This document shows positions 60,708 to 64,000 of a DNA stretch of 64,000 nt, in pieces. The notes beneath the pieces are model-generated. The model did not search any database. It worked only from the letters and a program-made list of their open reading frames with translations, and was not told the DNA's origin. Position numbers and translations under genes: made by a program. Origin of the DNA: Pseudomonas ceruminis (GTDB lineage Bacteria; Pseudomonadota; Gammaproteobacteria; Pseudomonadales; Pseudomonadaceae); NCBI RefSeq assembly GCF_021602025.1, contig NZ_BQHW01000002.1, forward strand, positions 310,001 to 374,000, written 5' to 3'. The number at the start of each line of letters is the position of its first letter. Position 1 is the stretch's first letter.

Positions 60708-61652
60708 CTATACCACGCGGCGGGCATCCCGGCGCACCGCTTGCGGCGGCACGCCAAAGCCCCGCATGAACACCTCGCGCATATGCCGACGGTCTCTGAA
60801 GCCGGTTTCTCTGGCCACGGTATCCAGGCTGTGACGGCTCTGCTCGATCATCAGGCGGGCCGCTTCCAGGCGCAGGCTTTCCACGGCCCTGGCAGGCGAC
60901 TGCCCGGTTTCGGCGGTGAACACCCGAGCGAACTGTCGTGGGCTCAGGTGCACGACCTGGGCCAGTTCTTCGACGCTCAGCGGCCGGTTCAGGTGCCTGC
61001 GGGCGTAATCCAAGGCGCGTTGGATCCGGTCGGACTTCGGCGCCAGGGCCAACAACTCCGAATGCTGCGACTGCCCACCGGAGCGCCGCTGGTGCATGAC
61101 CATCTTGTGCGCGACCGAACGGGCAAGCTCCACGCCCAAGTCCGTTTCGAGCATGCCCAGGGCCATGTCCAACGCTGCGGTCATGCCTGCCGAGGTCCAT
61201 ACCGGTCCGTCGACGATGAAGATGCGGTCTTCTTCCACCACCACCCTGGGGTGCGCCTGCTGCATCGCCTTGGCATACGCCCAGTGCGTGGTTGCGCGGC
61301 GGTTGTCCAGGACCCCGGCCTGGGCCAGCACGAAGGTGCCGGTGCAAAGCCCGGCGGTACGCCGGGCACTGTCGACGAAGCCGCGCACCTGGTGCAGCAC
61401 CTCATCGCTGGGTGGCGTCAGCGGCGTGAGCGTGCCGGCCACCATCCAGGTATCGGCAAGGCCAGCAGCGGTGAGCGGCAATGTGTCGATGTGCATCCCT
61501 AGGGAGGAACGCACCGGCCCACCGTGCAAGGAATAGTTCTCGACCCGGTATACCCCTGCGCCAGCGGCAATGTTGGCAAGCTCGAAAACGGTCTGGGTCG
61601 CCAGTGACATGATCTGGAAACCCTCGGGGATCAGATAGCCGACTCGGTGCAT
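60708..61652 (-). CDS. GlxA-family (DJ-1/PfpI plus AraC) transcriptional regulator
   Basis: A 314-residue regulator. The N-terminal DJ-1/PfpI-like domain (VGYLIPEGFQIMSLATQTVF; RTAGLCTGTFVLAQAGVLD with Cys near residue 103; ATTHWAYAKAM) is followed by an AraC-type DNA-binding domain (SVEELAQVVHLSPRQFARVF; TVARETGFRDRRHMREVFMR). GGGAG 7 bases before ATG 61652 sets the start. It is divergent from an SDR gene across a 105-base gap, which is the typical target arrangement. The effector is unknown. It is a distinct paralogue of the regulator at 29754 rather than a copy. Confidence 0.9.
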   Translation of the reverse strand: MHRVGYLIPEGFQIMSLATQTVFELANIAAGAGVYRVENYSLHGGPVRSSLGMHIDTLPLTAAGLADTWMVAGTLTPLTPPSDEVLHQVRGFVDSARRTAGLCTGTFVLAQAGVLDNRRATTHWAYAKAMQQAHPRVVVEEDRIFIVDGPVWTSAGMTAALDMALGMLETDLGVELARSVAHKMVMHQRRSGGQSQHSELLALAPKSDRIQRALDYARRHLNRPLSVEELAQVVHLSPRQFARVFTAETGQSPARAVESLRLEAARLMIEQSRHSLDTVARETGFRDRRHMREVFMRGFGVPPQAVRRDARRVV

Positions 61653-61757
61653 GCCTGGGCTCCCACTTCAAATGTCCTGAAACACTACCTTATGCGTCAT
61701 TCAAGACATTCGCAATGCCCGGCATCATGGCTTCAACCCCAACAACGGAGCTTGACC

Positions 61758-62555
61758 ATGACGCAGACTCACACAGGCACCGCGCTGATCACCGGCGCAT
61801 CCACCGGCATCGGTTCGGTCTATGCCCAAGCCCTGGCACGCCGCGGTTATGATCTGGTGTTAGTCGCTCGCAACCGCGACCGCCTCAACGCACTTGCCAC
61901 TCGCATCACCAACGACACCCAGCAACACGTCGAAGTGTTCCCTGCCGACCTGAGCCATGCCCAGGACCTGGCCCGCCTGGAGCGCAAACTGCGCGAAGAT
62001 GCCAGCATCACCTTGTTGGTGAACAATGCCGGTATCGGCACCCACACCCCGCTGCTGGACAGCGATGTCGAGCGCATGGCCCAGATGATCGGCCTCAACA
62101 TCACTGCCCTCACCCGCCTGACCTACGCGGCGGTACCTGGGTTTGTCGCCCGGCAACAGGGCGCGGTGATCAACATTTCTTCCGTTGTCAGCCTGGCGCC
62201 CGAGCTGCTCAATGGCGTGTATGGCGCCAGCAAGGCCTACGTCACTGCGTTCAGCCAGTCGCTGCACAAGGAGTTGGCCGGGTTGGGCATCCAGGTGCAG
62301 GCGGTTCTGCCCGGTGCGACCGCCACGGACTTCTGGCAGATCGGTGGCCTGCCGGTGGAAAACCTCGACCCGGCGATCGTGATGTCGGCCACGGACTTGG
62401 TTGACGGAGCGCTCCAAGACTTCGATGAGCGTGTGCTGATTTCCATCCCCTCCTTGCATGACCTGCAAGCGTTCAATACCTACGAAGCGAGCCGCCAGGC
62501 CTTGATCGGCCAGCTTTCCAACAACCAGTTGGCACCGCGCTACAACGGTAAGTGA
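61758..62555 (+). CDS. SDR family oxidoreductase
   Basis: A 265-residue cytosolic short-chain dehydrogenase of the DltE/YqjQ-like group: ALITGASTGIGSVYAQALAR near residue 10, LVNNAGIGTHTPLLD near 90, INISSVVSLAPE, and catalytic YGASKAYVTAFSQSL (Tyr near 154, Lys near 158). GGAG about 8 bases before ATG 61758 fixes the start. It is divergent from the GlxA regulator and 137 bases upstream of an MDR gene in the same direction, so the three may form one small regulated unit. The substrate is unknown. Confidence 0.88.
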   Translation: MTQTHTGTALITGASTGIGSVYAQALARRGYDLVLVARNRDRLNALATRITNDTQQHVEVFPADLSHAQDLARLERKLREDASITLLVNNAGIGTHTPLLDSDVERMAQMIGLNITALTRLTYAAVPGFVARQQGAVINISSVVSLAPELLNGVYGASKAYVTAFSQSLHKELAGLGIQVQAVLPGATATDFWQIGGLPVENLDPAIVMSATDLVDGALQDFDERVLISIPSLHDLQAFNTYEASRQALIGQLSNNQLAPRYNGK

Positions 62556-62692
62556 ACAGCCACCGTTGCCAGGGAAGGCCGCCGGCCAATTTTCACTCCA
62601 ATACTGAAAGTCTTTCTCTGATTCCCCTGTTTTTGCGATAGACCAAGGCGATTAGGCTGACAACATCCCTGCTGTGTAAAGGATCTAGCCCC

Positions 62693-63700
62693 ATGAAAGC
62701 CATTGTATTCGAGCAACCCGGCTTGCCAATCGACGACCCGAAGGCCCTGTACGAAGTGGACGTGCCGCAACCGAAGCCCGGTGCCCGCGACCTGTTGGTC
62801 GAAGTGCACGCCATCGCCGTCAACCCGGTCGATACCAAGGTGCGCGCACGCAGCAGCGCTGGCCAGCCCCAGGTGCTGGGCTGGGACACGGTCGGTGTCG
62901 TGCGCCAGGTCGGCAGTGAAGTGGCGTTGTTCCAGCCGGGTGATGAAGTGTTCTACGCCGGGGCTATCGATCGCCCGGGCAGCTACAGCGAGTTCCACCT
63001 GGTCGATGAGCGCATCGTTGGGCACAAGCCGCGCACGCTGGACAACGCCAGCGCTGCTGCCCTGCCCCTGACCTCGATCACCGCCTGGGAACTGCTGTTC
63101 GACCGGCTGGGTGTGGAGGAAGGCGGTGGGAAAGGGCAGCACCTGCTGGTCATTGGCGCGGGCGGTGGCGTGGGTTCCATTCTGGTCCAGTTGGCTCGCC
63201 AGCTTACCCAGCTGACGGTGATCGGCACAGCGTCGCGGCCAGAAACCCAAGCCTGGGTGCGCGAACTCGGCGCCCATCATGTGATCGATCACAGCGCCTT
63301 GCTGGCACCGCAGCTGCAGGCGCTGCAGCTGGACACAGTTGACCATGTCATCAGCCTGACCCACACCGACACCTACCTGCCGCAGATCGTCGAGGTGCTT
63401 CGCCCCCAAGGGCAACTGGCCCTGATCGATGACCCGGCGCAGCTGGATGTGATGCCGCTCAAGCGCAAATCGTTGTCGCTGCACTGGGAGCTGATGTTCA
63501 CCCGTTCGCTGTACAAGACCGAGGACATGATCGAACAGCACCGCCTGCTGGAACGGGTCGCCGCGCTGGTGGACGACGGCGTGCTCAAGACCACCCTGGG
63601 TGAGCACTTGGGCACCATCAATGCCGCAAACCTCAAGCGCGCCCACGCCGTGATCGAAAGCGGGAAAGCCAAGGGCAAGATCGTGCTGGAAGGTTTCTGA
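62693..63700 (+). CDS. Zinc-independent MDR oxidoreductase (quinone oxidoreductase-like)
   Basis: A 335-residue medium-chain dehydrogenase-fold protein. The GroES-like N-terminal part (VFEQPGLPIDDPKALYEVDV, then AVNPVDTKVR) lacks the Cys/His zinc ligands. The nucleotide-binding motif LVIGAGGGVGSILVQLARQ is near residue 155 and LGAHHVIDHS near 197. Relatives are NADPH:quinone or enone reductases (zinc-binding alcohol dehydrogenase family by name only). It probably detoxifies quinones or reactive carbonyls. It follows the SDR gene. No strong ribosome site is visible before ATG 62693. Confidence 0.87.
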   Translation: MKAIVFEQPGLPIDDPKALYEVDVPQPKPGARDLLVEVHAIAVNPVDTKVRARSSAGQPQVLGWDTVGVVRQVGSEVALFQPGDEVFYAGAIDRPGSYSEFHLVDERIVGHKPRTLDNASAAALPLTSITAWELLFDRLGVEEGGGKGQHLLVIGAGGGVGSILVQLARQLTQLTVIGTASRPETQAWVRELGAHHVIDHSALLAPQLQALQLDTVDHVISLTHTDTYLPQIVEVLRPQGQLALIDDPAQLDVMPLKRKSLSLHWELMFTRSLYKTEDMIEQHRLLERVAALVDDGVLKTTLGEHLGTINAANLKRAHAVIESGKAKGKIVLEGF

Positions 63701-63705
63701 CCCCC

Positions 63706-63742
63706 CAGCGGCGTGCCCTTTGAGAGGTTCGGCGCGCCGCTG
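63706..63742 (+). terminator. Long hairpin after the MDR gene
   Basis: CAGCGGCGTGCC (63706-63717) pairs with GGCGCGCCGCTG (63731-63742), 12 positions with one G-T pair, around a 13-base loop, starting 6 bases after the stop. There is no T tract. Confidence 0.55.
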
Positions 63743-64000
63743 AGCTCGCTTCAGATTCATCGTATACAAAACAAGGTAATTCTGTTTACATTATGCCGCG
63801 CCTACGACAACGGTAATCGCCGTTGCGTATAGCGACAGGCACAAGCCATGCACTTCCCCAACCTGCTCGCCCCCTTTGAGCACCGTGCGCCAATCGCCGC
63901 ATTCGCCGTTGCCCCATTCTCCTGCCTCACCCACCGCCGCCTTGCACCGAGCTTGTGTGCTTCGGCGCCGCCGCGCGCTCGGCGGCTCTGACCGGCCCGG
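63743..64000. other. Intergenic region at the window edge
   Basis: The segment holds an AT-rich patch (about 63756-63795) with GTATAC and a TTTACATTATG stretch that could be a promoter for a gene beyond the window. A 47-codon frame from ATG 63848 to 63991 is Arg/Pro/Ala-rich at its end and has no clear ribosome site. I do not call a gene here. Confidence 0.35.

Noticed and set aside
63848-63991. 47-codon frame at the right edge
   Set aside because: No ribosome site, biased Arg/Pro/Ala composition at the end, and no view of what lies beyond the window.
1-64000. CRISPR arrays, tRNA or rRNA genes, insertion sequences and Pseudomonas REP repeats
   Set aside because: I looked for evenly spaced direct repeats, cloverleaf-like segments, transposase motifs and the usual REP core, and saw none. 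A tRNA or covariance-model scan would be decisive for small RNA genes.

Overview
This window looks like chromosome from a fluorescent pseudomonad, most likely the Pseudomonas putida group. The DNA is GC-rich throughout. It carries an OprD-family porin, gabT/gabD/gabP with a PucR-type regulator, DJ-1/AraC (GlxA) regulators and a PoxB-like enzyme. I see no rRNA, tRNA, CRISPR, insertion sequence or prophage. Almost every base belongs to a gene. Names rest on motifs and family resemblance read by eye, not on database searches.

Positions 1-20.7 kb are a nitrogen/carbon scavenging region. A plus-strand operon (1-5974) encodes a spermidine/putrescine-type ABC transporter: ATPase (cut by the window edge), two permeases and a binding protein. 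Three flavin/iron-sulphur oxidoreductase genes sit between the permeases and the binding protein, in the same order as the HcnABC/opine oxidase trimer. An OprD-family porin follows. The minus strand from 20.7 back to 7.5 kb then carries an FAD/Fe-S D-2-hydroxyacid dehydrogenase, a PucR regulator, gabT, gabD, gabP, an acetylpolyamine-amidohydrolase-like deacetylase, a GhrA-like hydroxyacid reductase, an ACS-family MFS transporter and an Lrp/AsnC regulator. Together they read as uptake and degradation of polyamines or related amines through GABA to succinate.

Positions 21-36.6 kb hold mostly stress and detoxification genes: a three-subunit molybdenum aldehyde oxidase, a hemerythrin protein, a DUF72 protein, a PoxB-like thiamine-diphosphate enzyme, a GlxA regulator divergent from a cyanamide-hydratase-like HD protein, a CPA1 Na+/H+ antiporter, an operon of three YqjD/YqjE-like membrane proteins, and a soluble HisKA_2 sensor kinase.

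Positions 36.9-40.4 kb hold an MFS transporter followed by a rearrangement scar. The C-terminal part of a sugar-phosphate isomerase (minus strand) is joined to a short inverted piece of the N-terminal FAD motif of a flavoprotein, and the rest of that flavoprotein continues on the plus strand. Both genes appear dead. An orphan FecR N-terminal domain follows.

Positions 40.4-45.9 kb are a tightly overlapping six-gene minus-strand operon: RsbR, RsbS, RsbT, a SpoIIE-type phosphatase fused to an anti-sigma-like ATPase domain, a histidine kinase and a hybrid histidine kinase. This is a stressosome wired to a two-component phosphorelay and is the most system-like element in the window.

Positions 46-64 kb continue the stress theme: a zinc alcohol dehydrogenase, two short-chain dehydrogenases (one with an unknown N-terminal domain and a membrane tail), a low-affinity iron permease-like protein, a DUF1543 protein, an 8.6-kb gene for a cyclic beta-1,2-glucan synthase-like protein, a Crp/Fnr regulator, a small acidic protein, a second GlxA regulator divergent from a short-chain dehydrogenase, and a quinone-oxidoreductase-like MDR protein. 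Several stress genes share an AlgU-like upstream motif (GAACTT, 16-17 bases, TC). In two cases both conserved blocks and their spacing are identical.
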